A stretch of DNA of 64,000 nt from Limnohabitans sp. Rim47 (GCF_001517545.1 NZ_FBYA01000001.1:924734-988733), one strand, 5' to 3'. Numbered from the stretch's first letter, positions 49,831-59,206 are shown. Notes: a model not told the origin generated them from the letters alone. Made by a program: numbers and translations.

Positions 49831-52191
49831 TTACTTCTTCAACCCCTGCAACTTGGCAAACGCACTGGCCATGGCCGAGCCTGCACCGGTTGCGGGGGGC
49901 GAGGTGTAGCCACCGCCGCCACGCTGGCGGTTGTCTCGCCCTGCCCCTTCAAACTTGTTGTCTCTTGGCCCATCGCGCCGTGCAGGGGCCGCGTCGAGTT
50001 TCATGGTCAGGCTGATGCGTTTGCGGGCCACATCCACTTCAAGCACTTTCACCTTGACGATGTCGCCGGTCTTGACCACTTCGCGCGCGTCGGTAACGAA
50101 CTTGTTGGCCAATTGGCTCACATGGACCAAGCCGTCCTGGTGCACGCCCAAATCGATGAAGGCGCCGAACTGGGCGACGTTGCTCACGGTGCCTTCGAGC
50201 GTCATGCCCTCTTTCAAGTCCTTGATGTCTTCTACCCCATCGGCTAATCGGGCCACTTTGAAGTCGGGGCGCGGGTCGCGGCCCGGTTTTTCCAGCTCAC
50301 CCAAGATGTCTCGGATGGTGATGGCGCCGAATTTGTCGTTGGCGAACAGTTCGGGTTTGAGGGTTTTCAAGACATCCGCTCGGCCCATGATCTCTTGGAT
50401 GGGCTTGGCCGTTTTGACAATGATTTGCTCGACCACAGGGTAGGTTTCAGGATGCACCCCGGTCATGTCCAAGGGGTTGTCCCCTCCCCGAATGCGCAAA
50501 AAGCCTGCGCTTTGTTCAAAGGTTTTGGCCCCCAAGCCCGTGACTTTGAGCAGGTCTTGCCGGTTCTTGAACATGCCGTTGGCATCGCGCCAGCGCACCA
50601 CCGCCTTGGCCACGCTGCCAGACAGCCCCGACACGCGCGACAACAGCGGCACACTGGCGGTGTTCAGGTCCACCCCCACCGAGTTCACGCAGTCTTCGAC
50701 CACGGCATCCAGGGTTTTGGCCAACTCGCTTTGGTTCACGTCGTGCTGGTATTGGCCGACGCCAATCGCTTTGGGGTCAATCTTGACCAGTTCAGACAGC
50801 GGGTCTTGCAGACGCCGGGCGATGCTGGCTGCGCCGCGCAAACTCACATCCACATCGGGCATTTCTTGGCTGGCAAATTCGCTGGCCGAGTAAACCGAAG
50901 CGCCCGCTTCGCTGACCACGACTTTTTGAATCTCAGCGCCACCGTGCAGACGGGCCAATTGCTTGATCAGGTCACCGGCCAGTTTGTCGGTTTCTCGGCT
51001 GGCGGTGCCGTTGCCGATGGCGATCAGGTTGACCTGGTGCTTTTCGCACAGCTTGGCCAGGGTGAACAGCGAGCCTTCCCAGTCCTTGCGGGGCTCGTGA
51101 GGGTAAACGGTGGCGGTGTCCACCAGTTTGCCGGTGGCATCGACCACGGCCACTTTCACGCCTGTGCGGATGCCGGGGTCCAGGCCCATGACCACGCGGG
51201 GGCCTGCGGGGGCTGCCAGCAACAAATCGCGCAGATTGTCTGAAAACACCTTGATGGCGACTTTTTCAGCCTCTTCGCGCAAGCGGGTAAACAGGTCGCG
51301 CTCGGTGGACAGGCTCAATTTCACGCGCCAAGTCCAGGCCACGCATTTGCGAATCAGATCGTCCGAGGGACGGGCCGCGTGGCTCCAGCCCAGTTGCATG
51401 GCAATCTTGCCTTCGGCAATGCTGGGTTTGCCGGGCTCAGGTTCAACAGGCAGCACCAGCTTGGCGTCCAGCATCTCTAAAGCGCGACCGCGAAACACCG
51501 CCAAAGCACGGTGCGAGGGCACCCGGCCAATCGGCTCGTCGTATTCAAAGTAGTCGCGGAACTTGGAAACGTCCGCGTTGTTTTCGTCTTTGCCATCAGA
51601 CAGCTTGCTTTTAAACAGGCCTTCCTGCCACAGCCATTCGCGGAGGGTTTGGACCAACGAGGCGTCTTCGGCCCAGCGCTCGCTCAGCAGGTCGCGCACG
51701 CCATCGAGCACGGCGGCTGTGGTGGTGAAGTCCGCGCCTTCAATCGCACCAGCAGCCAGCACAAAAGCCTGCGCCTCGGCGTGCGGATCGAGCGTGGGGT
51801 TGGCAAACAGCATGTTGGCCAAGGGCTCCAGCCCAGCCTCGCGGGCAATCATGCCTTTGGTGCGGCGCTTGGGTTTGAAGGGCAGGTAAATGTCTTCCAG
51901 TTCCTGCTTGGTGGGGGCCGCCTCGATGGCGACCAACAACTCGGGCGTCATCTTGCCCTGCTCTTGAATGCTTTTGATGACCGCAGCGCGGCGGTCTTCA
52001 AGCTCACGCAAATAAGCCAAGCGGGCTTCCAGTTCACGCAGCTGGATGTCGTCCAGCCCATCGGTCACTTCTTTGCGGTAACGGGCGATGAAGGGGACGG
52101 TGGCACCGCCATCAAGCAAGTCCACCGCGGTTTTGACCTGGTCAGGGCGGATACGGATTTCTGCGGCCAGTTGGGCCAGGATTTTCTGCAT
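49831..52191 (-). CDS. tex: RNA-binding transcription accessory protein Tex
   Basis: A 786-residue protein of the Tex family, conserved in bacteria and similar in plan to eukaryotic Spt6. In order: N-terminal helical domain (PFIARYRKEVTDGLDDIQLR), a YqgF-like RNase H fold (GLDPGIRTGVKVAVVDATGK), helix-hairpin-helix repeats (LSRVSGLSGSVAKAVV), and an S1 RNA-binding domain (GTVSNVAQFGAFIDLGVHQD). The C-terminus is Gly/Arg-rich. It acts on transcription or RNA turnover; the exact role is debated. The length is normal. Confidence 0.96.
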   Translation of the reverse strand: MQKILAQLAAEIRIRPDQVKTAVDLLDGGATVPFIARYRKEVTDGLDDIQLRELEARLAYLRELEDRRAAVIKSIQEQGKMTPELLVAIEAAPTKQELEDIYLPFKPKRRTKGMIAREAGLEPLANMLFANPTLDPHAEAQAFVLAAGAIEGADFTTTAAVLDGVRDLLSERWAEDASLVQTLREWLWQEGLFKSKLSDGKDENNADVSKFRDYFEYDEPIGRVPSHRALAVFRGRALEMLDAKLVLPVEPEPGKPSIAEGKIAMQLGWSHAARPSDDLIRKCVAWTWRVKLSLSTERDLFTRLREEAEKVAIKVFSDNLRDLLLAAPAGPRVVMGLDPGIRTGVKVAVVDATGKLVDTATVYPHEPRKDWEGSLFTLAKLCEKHQVNLIAIGNGTASRETDKLAGDLIKQLARLHGGAEIQKVVVSEAGASVYSASEFASQEMPDVDVSLRGAASIARRLQDPLSELVKIDPKAIGVGQYQHDVNQSELAKTLDAVVEDCVNSVGVDLNTASVPLLSRVSGLSGSVAKAVVRWRDANGMFKNRQDLLKVTGLGAKTFEQSAGFLRIRGGDNPLDMTGVHPETYPVVEQIIVKTAKPIQEIMGRADVLKTLKPELFANDKFGAITIRDILGELEKPGRDPRPDFKVARLADGVEDIKDLKEGMTLEGTVSNVAQFGAFIDLGVHQDGLVHVSQLANKFVTDAREVVKTGDIVKVKVLEVDVARKRISLTMKLDAAPARRDGPRDNKFEGAGRDNRQRGGGGYTSPPATGAGSAMASAFAKLQGLKK

Positions 52192-52329
52192 GTCTCAGGT
52201 CACATCTTGAGGGGAAAGCGGGCAAGTTTGCCACAAGCGCTCAGCCTCAGACCTGCCTCAGAACGCTTGTTGAAATTCTCGATTTCTGATTCAGACATCT
52301 TTAATAAAACAAATAATTCATCAAAATCA

Positions 52330-52358
52330 TTGACGTTAAACCATCAAAAAAATAAACT
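52330..52358 (+). promoter_or_regulatory. Promoter candidate for the small lipoprotein gene
   Basis: TTGACG at 52330-52335, then a 17 bp spacer, then TAAACT at 52353-52358. The gap 52192-52398 changes to markedly AT-rich sequence here, unlike its surroundings. The start codon follows 40 bp later. Confidence 0.55.
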
Positions 52359-52398
52359 AATTAAAATTGATAAAACAATTGTCAAAAAGGAGTGGTTG

Positions 52399-52788
52399 AT
52401 GAATTTGATGATTAAAAAAAGAGTACGCAGGGTCCATCGCGCAGTCTGCGTGGCCCTCGCAGGGATGTTGATGGTTGTTTTGACGGGTTGTCAAACGCTG
52501 GGTGGCGCTGCGATTCCGGCTGCGGAATATGAAAATTTCACGCCTAAATCGCCAGAAAAGCGAATCATGAAAGAGGTCTCTGTTCGCTGGGAAATCCGAA
52601 ACGATGTCGCCCAGTACTGTGCGCGTTCGATTGGCATGGGCCGTGAGCAGGCCTACTTCACCCCGCCCGTGGCGTGCGCGGTCTGGCAAGTCGATAAAAA
52701 AGAATGTGTGATCGTCACAGGCAGCCCAACCTCACATGTGGCGCTCGGTCACGAACTTCGCCATTGCTTTGAAGGCCACTTTCACTGA
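52399..52788 (+). CDS. Small lipoprotein with an HExxH motif
   Basis: A 129-residue lipoprotein that I do not recognise by name. The basic N-terminus (KKRVRRVHR) and hydrophobic stretch end in the lipobox LTGC, with the lipid-bearing Cys31. The mature part is small and has further Cys at 74, 93, 103 and 123. It closes with the pattern GHELRHCFEGHFH, whose HELRH (residues 118-122) is the zinc-protease HExxH motif, followed by two more His. It could be a small zinc-binding or peptidase-like lipoprotein. The start was chosen by AAGGAG 6 bases upstream. It stands alone between tex (divergent) and an SDR gene (convergent). Confidence 0.82.
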   Translation: MNLMIKKRVRRVHRAVCVALAGMLMVVLTGCQTLGGAAIPAAEYENFTPKSPEKRIMKEVSVRWEIRNDVAQYCARSIGMGREQAYFTPPVACAVWQVDKKECVIVTGSPTSHVALGHELRHCFEGHFH

Positions 52789-52790
52789 CC

Positions 52791-52832
52791 AGCCTTTGAA
52801 CCCCAACACTGTCGCGTTGGGGCTCAAAGGCT
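52791..52832. terminator. Bidirectional hairpin between convergent genes
   Basis: A 16 bp stem interrupted by one mismatched base pair (AGCCTTTGA and CCCCAAC with their complements) closes an 8-base loop. There is no long T-run on either side. It lies between the ends of the lipoprotein and SDR genes. Confidence 0.75.
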
Positions 52833-52841
52833 TTGAGGGCG

Positions 52842-53747
52842 TCAAATGCTGCGCAAGGCTTGGCGCAGGCCCTCGCCCACTTCGGGTTTGGCGGCAAAAG
52901 GGTCGGGTGGGTTGCTACCCTGAACAATGGCCTCCATCCGGCTTTGCACATTGCCCAGCGCCTGCGGGTGGCTGTATATATAGAACTGGCCGCTGGTCAC
53001 GGCATCGAACACTTTTTGCGCCACATCGGCGGCTGACACCTTACCGCTGCCAACCGCTTTGTCACTCTGGGCCTGGCCAATCAACTGGCTGGCGGTGGGC
53101 TTGTCAGCGGCCAGTTCGGTTGGTCGGTTGCGGTGGCTCTGGCTGATACCGGTGGGCACAAAGTAAGGACACAACACACTGGCGCTGACCTGATCGCTGA
53201 CCAGCTGCAAATCCTGATACAGCGTTTCGGTCAAGGACACCACGGCGTGCTTGCTGACGTTGTAGATGCCCATATTGGGCGGCGTGAGCAAACCCGCCAT
53301 GCTGGCGGTGTTGACCAAATGACCTTGGTACGCTGGATCGGCCTTGGCTGCTTCGAGCATCATGGGCGTGAACAAGCGAACGCCATGCACCACACCCCAA
53401 AGGTTGACGCCCAGCACCCATTCCCAGTCAGCGACCGAGTTTTCCCAAACCAAGCCCCCTGCCCCCACGCCCGCGTTGTTGAACACCAAATGCGGTGCAC
53501 CAAAGCGCGCTTTCACGTCGGCAGCCAGTTGCGCCATGGCCACCGCATTGGACACGTCCACTTGGCGGGCCAACACCTGCACGCCTTGCGCCTTCATTTC
53601 GGCCTCGGCTTTGTCGAGTGCGTCTTGTTGCACATCGACCAGCACAAGGTTCATGCCCAGTTTGGCGCCAATGCGGGCACATTCCAGACCAAAGCCCGAG
53701 CCCGAACCGGTCAAGACGGCGGTTTTGCCTTTGAAGTTTTCGATCAT
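52842..53747 (-). CDS. Short-chain dehydrogenase/reductase (last gene of the catabolic cluster)
   Basis: A 301-residue SDR. NAD(P) loop TGSGSGFGLECARIG, NNAG motif VFNNAGVGAGGL, catalytic Ser in LVNTASMAGLLTPPN, and Tyr-x3-Lys in IYNVSKHAV. It is longer than the classical 250 residues, with extra sequence at the C-terminus (VQGSNPPDPFAAKPEVGEGL). Its start overlaps the GST stop by 4 bp. The position at the end of the acyl-CoA cluster suggests an alcohol or ketone intermediate as substrate. Confidence 0.88.
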   Translation of the reverse strand: MIENFKGKTAVLTGSGSGFGLECARIGAKLGMNLVLVDVQQDALDKAEAEMKAQGVQVLARQVDVSNAVAMAQLAADVKARFGAPHLVFNNAGVGAGGLVWENSVADWEWVLGVNLWGVVHGVRLFTPMMLEAAKADPAYQGHLVNTASMAGLLTPPNMGIYNVSKHAVVSLTETLYQDLQLVSDQVSASVLCPYFVPTGISQSHRNRPTELAADKPTASQLIGQAQSDKAVGSGKVSAADVAQKVFDAVTSGQFYIYSHPQALGNVQSRMEAIVQGSNPPDPFAAKPEVGEGLRQALRSI

Positions 53748-54679
53748 GCTGATGCCTTTTTCAAAGTGAAGCCCACGCGTGGGAAATGCACATGCACAGT
53801 GCCTGCACGCTCATCGCTGCGTTTCAAGGTGTAGCGGGTGCGGGTGGCTGCGACCAACTCACCCTCGGTCGGCTCCAGGCCAAAGTGGTCGGCGGCGATC
53901 ACCACGGCGCTGCCCAGCGCGATGCCGTGCTCATCCTGAAAAACCTCGCCCTGCAAAGATGCTGGCGTGGATGTCTGGGCCACTTGCAGCGCTTGTTCAG
54001 CACTGAACTTATCCGGCGTGCCGTGCCCGATGGCTTGCATGCGGACCATCCAGCTTTTCACCTCGGGTGTGGCGTCCAGAATGCCGGCCAAGGCGGGCGT
54101 GCGCTCCTGCGTGAACCAAAGGGGGTGGTAAGCCGCAAAGTCGGCCACACAGGGCTGTGCACCGAACAAAAAATCCTGTCCGTGCAGCATGTTGGCCAAG
54201 CGGCGCAAGTAGCTTTTGTAGGTGGCCGCGGCGTCTGCAGACGACATGCGGGCTGCGCCGCCGCGCATGGCACCCCGGTCGGCCACAAAGGCTTGCACGC
54301 TTTCAGCAGGGGCACCTGCAAACACCTGAGCAACACCTGCGGGCTGGAAGTTGTAGGCCATGGCGGCCGTGAACAAGGCGCTGTCTGCCCATTGCGCCAC
54401 GATGCGCGCAGCGCCTTTGACGGCGTCAGGGTAAATCGTGGACTTGGGGCCGATGTGCTCCAGCACATCACAAATGAGCGCGGTGTCGCAATAAATGTCG
54501 GCACCCACCTGCAGCACGGGTGTTTTGCGGTAGCCCCCAGTCAGCGCCGTCAGGTCGGGCTTGGGCATGATCATGGGGATGAACACGCTCTTCCAGGCCA
54601 ATTGCTTGTAGCCAAAAATCAGCCTTATTTTTTCGGCAAACGGCGAGGTCGGGTAGTGGTGCAGGATCAGATCGGACAT
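53744..54679 (-). CDS. Glutathione S-transferase family protein
   Basis: A 311-residue GST-type protein. The N-terminal thioredoxin fold starts LILHHYPTSPFAEKIRLIFG, with the Ser of the glutathione site in TSPFAEK. The all-helical second domain follows (for example GHGTPDKFSAEQAL). It is longer than the usual 200-230 residues; the extra C-terminal part (from about 220) is a separate beta-rich segment. It lies 10 bp after the MDR-family reductase on the same strand. Substrate unknown. Confidence 0.85.
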   Translation of the reverse strand: MSDLILHHYPTSPFAEKIRLIFGYKQLAWKSVFIPMIMPKPDLTALTGGYRKTPVLQVGADIYCDTALICDVLEHIGPKSTIYPDAVKGAARIVAQWADSALFTAAMAYNFQPAGVAQVFAGAPAESVQAFVADRGAMRGGAARMSSADAAATYKSYLRRLANMLHGQDFLFGAQPCVADFAAYHPLWFTQERTPALAGILDATPEVKSWMVRMQAIGHGTPDKFSAEQALQVAQTSTPASLQGEVFQDEHGIALGSAVVIAADHFGLEPTEGELVAATRTRYTLKRSDERAGTVHVHFPRVGFTLKKASA

Positions 54680-54689
54680 GTGGCTGGCC

Positions 54690-55706
54690 TCAGATCAGTT
54701 TGACCAGCTGCTTGCCAAAGTTCTTGCCCTTGAGCAGGCCCAAAAACGCCTCAGGCGCAGCCGCCAAACCTTGGGCCACGGATTCGCGCGGACGCAGTTT
54801 GCCTGTGCCAACCAAGGTGCCCAGCTCTTGCAGTGCTTCGGGCCAGACTTCCATGTGCTCGCTGACGATGAAGCCTTCGATCTTCATGCGGTTCACCAAG
54901 ATAAGGGCTGGATTGGCCATGGGCAGTGGTGCACCGTCATAACCCGCGATCATGCCGCAGACCGCAATGCGGGCGAAGGCGTTGGTGCGCAACATCACCG
55001 CATCGAGCACCATGCCACCCACGTTTTCAAAATGGCCGTCAATGCCGTTCGGGCAGGCTTCGCGCAATGCCTTGGACAGCGAGATGTAATCCTTGTGCTC
55101 TTTGTAGTCGATGCAGGCGTCAAAGCCCAGTTCGTTGACCACGTAATCGCATTTGTCTTTGCCACCAGCAATGCCCACCACGCGGCAGCCGCGTGCTTTG
55201 GCCAATGCACCATAAGCGCTGCCCACAGCACCGCTCGCCGCGCTCACGGTCACGGTCTCGCCTGCTTTGGGCGCGATGATTTTCACCAGGCCATACCAAG
55301 CGGTCACGCCCGGCATGCCGACCGCGCCGAGGTAATGCGACAAGGGCACATGGGTGGTGTCCACCTTGCGCAAGGCGCCCAACACATTGGCATCAACGAC
55401 GCTGTATTCCTGCCAGCCCCCCATGCCCACGACTTGGTCACCTGCCTTGAATTTGGGGTGGCAACTGTCCACCACCTCGCCCACGGTCCCGCCGATCATG
55501 ACCTCGCCCAGCGGCTGGGGCACGGCGTAGCTTTTGCTCTCGTTCATGCGGCCGCGCATGTAAGGGTCCAGGCTCATAAAGTGGTGTTTCACGAGCACTT
55601 GGCCATCCTGCAAAGCGGGAACAGGCGTTGCGACCTGTTTGAAGTTGGCCACAGTGGCCTCACCTTGAGGGCGATTGTCGAGAACGATTTGATGGTTGAG
55701 GGTCAT
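54690..55706 (-). CDS. NADP-dependent oxidoreductase, MDR family (CurA-like)
   Basis: A 338-residue medium-chain reductase without zinc ligands. The family start has NRPQGEATVANFK and SLDPYMRGRMNESK; the nucleotide loop is SAASGAVGSAYGALAKARGC. Relatives reduce the C=C bond of alkenals, enones, curcumin or leukotriene-type substrates. The gene stands in a run of five catabolic genes on the minus strand, 32 bp after the PaaI-type thioesterase gene. Confidence 0.9.
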   Translation of the reverse strand: MTLNHQIVLDNRPQGEATVANFKQVATPVPALQDGQVLVKHHFMSLDPYMRGRMNESKSYAVPQPLGEVMIGGTVGEVVDSCHPKFKAGDQVVGMGGWQEYSVVDANVLGALRKVDTTHVPLSHYLGAVGMPGVTAWYGLVKIIAPKAGETVTVSAASGAVGSAYGALAKARGCRVVGIAGGKDKCDYVVNELGFDACIDYKEHKDYISLSKALREACPNGIDGHFENVGGMVLDAVMLRTNAFARIAVCGMIAGYDGAPLPMANPALILVNRMKIEGFIVSEHMEVWPEALQELGTLVGTGKLRPRESVAQGLAAAPEAFLGLLKGKNFGKQLVKLI

Positions 55707-55738
55707 GTTTGTCTCCGGAAATAAGTCAATGTAAAAAA

Positions 55739-56161
55739 TCAGTCGGTCGAGGGTGCTGACGCCTCACGGCGGGCCACATATTTGAAAGTGCCTGTGGCGT
55801 GAGCGCACAGTTGCCCTTGGGCATCGAACACACGGCCCTCTGTGAAAGCCATGCTGCGCGTGCGGTGTAAAAGTGCGCCCTTGGCCACCAGCTTTTCAGC
55901 GCCCGAAACTTTGGCCGGGCGCATGAATGTGGTTTTCATTTCGATGGTGACCACGCCCATGTCGGGGTCTACGCTGCGAGCGGCTGTGGCCATGACCACA
56001 TCGAGCAAGCTCATCACCGCGCCGCCGTGCGTCACCGCAAACGAGTTTTGGTGTTCGGCGGCAGGCGCGTAATGCAGCTCGGACTGGCCACCCTCGAATT
56101 TTTCGAGGGTGAAGCCCAGAAGGTCCACAAAGGGAATGTGCGCGCCAAAGGGGATGCTCAT
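55739..56161 (-). CDS. PaaI-type acyl-CoA thioesterase
   Basis: A 140-residue hot-dog enzyme that hydrolyses acyl-CoA thioesters and so frees CoA. Active-site features are QNSFAVTHGGAVMSLLDVVM (HGG and the Asp) and the closing strand TATGTFKYV. The ATG at 56161 was preferred because GAGG stands 7-10 bases upstream; an ATG ten codons earlier would overlap the end of the SDR gene. It is between two dehydrogenase genes. Confidence 0.88.
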   Translation of the reverse strand: MSIPFGAHIPFVDLLGFTLEKFEGGQSELHYAPAAEHQNSFAVTHGGAVMSLLDVVMATAARSVDPDMGVVTIEMKTTFMRPAKVSGAEKLVAKGALLHRTRSMAFTEGRVFDAQGQLCAHATGTFKYVARREASAPSTD

Positions 56162-56180
56162 GCGGAACCTCGGGTAAGAC

Positions 56181-56972
56181 TCAACCGCCAATGATGGCGC
56201 TCACGCCACCATCGACAGCCATCCACTGGCCAGTGATGTGTTTGCCAGCGTCAGAGGCAAACAACAGCGCAAGCCCTTTGAGGTCTTCGTCATCGCCCAG
56301 GCGTCTCAGTGGCGCTCCTTGGGCCAGCTTGTCGGCACCGAGTTTTTCCAGCAAGCCATAGGTCATTTTGCTGGGGAAAAAGCCCGGACAAATGGCGTTG
56401 ACGGTGATGCCGTGCTCGCCCCACTCACCCGCCAGGGCGCGGGTGAAATTGATGACCGCCCCCTTGGAGGTGTTGTACGCAATGGTTTTCATCTCTGAAG
56501 GGTTGCCCGCCAGACCGGCAATGGACGCCACGTTCAAGATGCGCCCCTTGCTGCGCGGAATCATGCTGCGCTTGGCCACTTCTTGCGACAAGATGAAATA
56601 CCCGCGCACGTTGAGGTTCATCACCTTGTCCCAGGCTTCAACCGGGTGGTCTTCGGCAGGTGCACCCCAAGTGGCCCCCGCGTTGTTCACCAGAATATCG
56701 ATCTGGCCCATGCGCTCCAGGGTCTCGGCGGCCAGACGGCGAATGTCTTCTTCCTTGCCGCAATCGGCAGCAATCCATCGGGCATCGATGCCAGCAGCTT
56801 GCAGCTCGGCGACAGCTTCTTCGAGGTCAGCGGCCTTGCGCGAGCTGAGCACGATCTTGGCGCCGGCCTCACCCAGTGCGTGGGCCATTTGCAAGCCCAG
56901 ACCGCGAGAGCCGCCGGTAACCAAGGCCACTTGCCCGGTCAGGTCAAACAGTTGTTGAACAGTGCGTGCCAT
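56181..56972 (-). CDS. Short-chain dehydrogenase/reductase (3-oxoacyl or 3-hydroxyacyl type)
   Basis: A 263-residue SDR. NAD(P) loop VTGGSRGLGLQMAHALG, NNAG motif ILVNNAGATWGAPA, catalytic Ser in NVASIAGLAGNP and Tyr-x3-Lys in IAYNTSKGAVI, then NAICPGFFPSKMT. Similar genes in related bacteria serve fatty-acid or steroid-type side-chain degradation. It lies 13 bp after the Dabb gene on the same strand and is likely co-transcribed with it. Confidence 0.9.
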   Translation of the reverse strand: MARTVQQLFDLTGQVALVTGGSRGLGLQMAHALGEAGAKIVLSSRKAADLEEAVAELQAAGIDARWIAADCGKEEDIRRLAAETLERMGQIDILVNNAGATWGAPAEDHPVEAWDKVMNLNVRGYFILSQEVAKRSMIPRSKGRILNVASIAGLAGNPSEMKTIAYNTSKGAVINFTRALAGEWGEHGITVNAICPGFFPSKMTYGLLEKLGADKLAQGAPLRRLGDDEDLKGLALLFASDAGKHITGQWMAVDGGVSAIIGG

Positions 56973-56985
56973 CTAAGGTCTCCGG

Positions 56986-57294
56986 TTACTCGGTTGTGAA
57001 ATCCATGCAGCGCCGTTCTTTGACGACCGTTTTCATGAAGGGTTTGATGGCCACATGATCGGGGTGATTCTGGTAAGCCGCTAGCACCTGCGCGTCATCG
57101 AGCAACATGTGCAGCACCAGATCGTTGGTGCAGTCCATGCCCGCCGTGGCGGTGGCCACTTCAAAGGTCTGGATGCCAGGCACCACCTTGGCACACGACA
57201 AAAGAAGGGCTTTGGCTTTGGCCACATTGACCGCTTTGTCGGCCCCTTCGGCGTGGTCGTGCAGGTTCCACATCACGATGTGTCGAATCATCAA
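56986..57294 (-). CDS. Dabb (stress-responsive A/B barrel) domain protein
   Basis: A 102-residue ferredoxin-like dimeric barrel protein. Landmarks are IRHIVMWNLHD, then VPGIQTFEVATA and DLVLHMLLDDAQVLAAYQNH, and the closing HVAIKPFMKTVV. The family is poorly characterised; some members are enzymes in polyketide or aromatic metabolism. The start overlaps the acyl-CoA dehydrogenase stop by 4 bp. Confidence 0.9.
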   Translation of the reverse strand: MMIRHIVMWNLHDHAEGADKAVNVAKAKALLLSCAKVVPGIQTFEVATATAGMDCTNDLVLHMLLDDAQVLAAYQNHPDHVAIKPFMKTVVKERRCMDFTTE

Positions 57295-59123
57295 AATGCC
57301 TCCTCAGGCAGGTCAGCGCAAGTCGGGTCACGGCTGCTGACCACACGCAGCCAGGCACCGATCTTGGGCAGTTCGTAGCGGTAAAAGTAGCGGCAGGCCG
57401 CGCGACGGCCTTGGGCTGCGGGCGTCGTGTCGCCGTCCAAGCAGCACGCCACATCGAGCCAGATCCACGCGATGACGGTGTGGCCAAAGGCCTGCAAATA
57501 CGGCACGGCATTGGCCAACGCCTGCGCAGGCTCGGCCCCCGCCCAGGCTTGCTCGGTGGCTTGCCCGACTTGTTGAAGCGCATCGCGCAGCGCGGCGGCT
57601 TCGGGTGCCCATGACGCTTGGGCCTGGGCTGCAGTGGCCAGCATGCGCTGGGCCAGCAGTTGCAAGCCCCGACCGTTTTCCATCAACACCTTGCGGCCCA
57701 GCAAGTCCATGGCCTGGATGCCGTGGGTGCCCTCGTGGATCATGTTCAGGCGGTTGTCGCGCCAGTACTGCTCGACCGGGAAGTCGCGGGTGTAACCGTA
57801 ACCGCCATGGATCTGGATCGCCATGCTGTTGGCTTCCAAGCACCATTCGCTGGGGAAACTCTTGACGATGGGCGTCAGCACTTCCAGCAGCAAACGCGCC
57901 ACATCGGCGTCTTCGGCGCTGCCGGTGTGCTGTTCGTCCACCAGGCGGGCGCTGTACAAAGCCAGGGCAAGTGCGCCTTCGCTGTAGGCTTTTTGGGCCA
58001 GCAGCATGCGCTTGATGTCAGCGTGTTCGATGATGCGCACTTGCCGTTGGCTGGCGTCTTTTCCCCCTGCCCCGCTGGGCCTGCCCTGCGGGCGGTTTTT
58101 GGCGTAATCAAGGCTGGCGTAATAACCGGCCATGCCCAGCATGGTGGCGGCCATGCCCACACCGATGCGGGCCTCGTTCATCATGTGGAACATGCAGCGC
58201 AGGCCTTCGCCTGGTTTGCCGACCAGGTAACCCACAGCCCCGGCTACCGCTTGTGCTGAGCCCGCAGAGGCCACCGGGTATTTGCCCTCGCCAAAGTTCA
58301 AAAGCGTGTTAGTGGTGCCACGCCAGCCGCATTTGTGGTTCAGGCCCGCCAGCGCCACATCGTTGCGCTGACCCGTCAATTGCCCCTGCGTGTCCACCAT
58401 TTTTTTGGGCACGATGAACAGCGAGATGCCCTTGACGCCGGGCACCAGTTGGCCATTCGCGTCGGGGATCTTGGCCAGCACCAGGTGGATGATGTTTTCC
58501 GACAGTTCATGTTCGCCCGACGAGATCCACATCTTGTGGCCCTTGAGTCTGTAGCGAGGCCCCAAAGCATCGGCCTCAAAGCCCGCACCGTCCGGCGTGG
58601 CGCGGGTGGTCACATCGCTAAGCGACGATCCAGCTTGCGGCTCGGAGAGGCACATGGTGCCCGAAAAGCGCCCCGAAAATTCATGGGCCGCAAACACCTG
58701 CTTTTGCAAATCGGTGCCGTGCACCATCAGCAAATTGGCGTTGCCGCTGGTCAGCATGCCCGAGCCGATGCTGACCGAGGCCATGGCAAAAAAAGCGTTG
58801 GCAGCAGCTTCGACCGTGTAGGGCAACTGCATGCCGCCCACATCGTAGTCTTGCGCCGCACTCAACATGCCGGACTCAGCGTAGGCTTTGTACGCATCTT
58901 GGGTGGCTTGCGGCAGGATGACTTTTTCGCCATCGAACTGCGGCTCTTGTGTGTCCACCAAGCGGTTAAAGGGGGCGTACTTCTCGCGGGCGATGCGCTC
59001 GCAGGTGTCAAGCACCGCATCAAAGGTTTCACGCGAGTGATCGGCAAAGCGTTCGCGGCATTGCAGGGTCTCGACTTTCAGCCAGTCGTGCAGCAAAAAA
59101 TCAACGGTGGGACGCAAACTCAT
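57291..59123 (-). CDS. Acyl-CoA dehydrogenase (long form with extra C-terminal domain)
   Basis: A 610-residue FAD enzyme that puts a double bond into acyl-CoA. Core motifs: GTMCLSEPQAGSSLSDVTTR (FAD/substrate), YRLKGHKMWISSGEHEL, then LGMAGYYASLDYAKNR, and YGYTRDFPVEQYWRDNRLNM with the flavin-site tail. The extra ~150 residues after the core are typical of the longer acyl-CoA dehydrogenases, such as the DmdC- and FadE-like groups. The ATG at 59123 matches the family start MSLRPTVDFLLHDWL. A hairpin and terminator separate it from the thiolase gene upstream. Confidence 0.93.
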   Translation of the reverse strand: MSLRPTVDFLLHDWLKVETLQCRERFADHSRETFDAVLDTCERIAREKYAPFNRLVDTQEPQFDGEKVILPQATQDAYKAYAESGMLSAAQDYDVGGMQLPYTVEAAANAFFAMASVSIGSGMLTSGNANLLMVHGTDLQKQVFAAHEFSGRFSGTMCLSEPQAGSSLSDVTTRATPDGAGFEADALGPRYRLKGHKMWISSGEHELSENIIHLVLAKIPDANGQLVPGVKGISLFIVPKKMVDTQGQLTGQRNDVALAGLNHKCGWRGTTNTLLNFGEGKYPVASAGSAQAVAGAVGYLVGKPGEGLRCMFHMMNEARIGVGMAATMLGMAGYYASLDYAKNRPQGRPSGAGGKDASQRQVRIIEHADIKRMLLAQKAYSEGALALALYSARLVDEQHTGSAEDADVARLLLEVLTPIVKSFPSEWCLEANSMAIQIHGGYGYTRDFPVEQYWRDNRLNMIHEGTHGIQAMDLLGRKVLMENGRGLQLLAQRMLATAAQAQASWAPEAAALRDALQQVGQATEQAWAGAEPAQALANAVPYLQAFGHTVIAWIWLDVACCLDGDTTPAAQGRRAACRYFYRYELPKIGAWLRVVSSRDPTCADLPEEAF

Positions 59124-59151
59124 GGCAGCGAACTTTCAAATCGTGGATTCT

Positions 59152-59206
59152 TGTGGGAACGAGCCCCTGCTCGCCAATCCTGTGGCCGCAGGAGCAGCCT
59201 CCCACA
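59152..59206. repeat. Nested inverted repeat between thiolase and acyl-CoA dehydrogenase
   Basis: Outer arms TGTGGGA (59152) and TCCCACA (59200), inner arms CCTGC (59166) and GCAGG (59188). The form resembles the REP-type elements seen in pseudomonads (TGTGGGA...GAGC...). It lies directly before the acyl-CoA dehydrogenase start, and its arms can fold as RNA. Confidence 0.7.
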
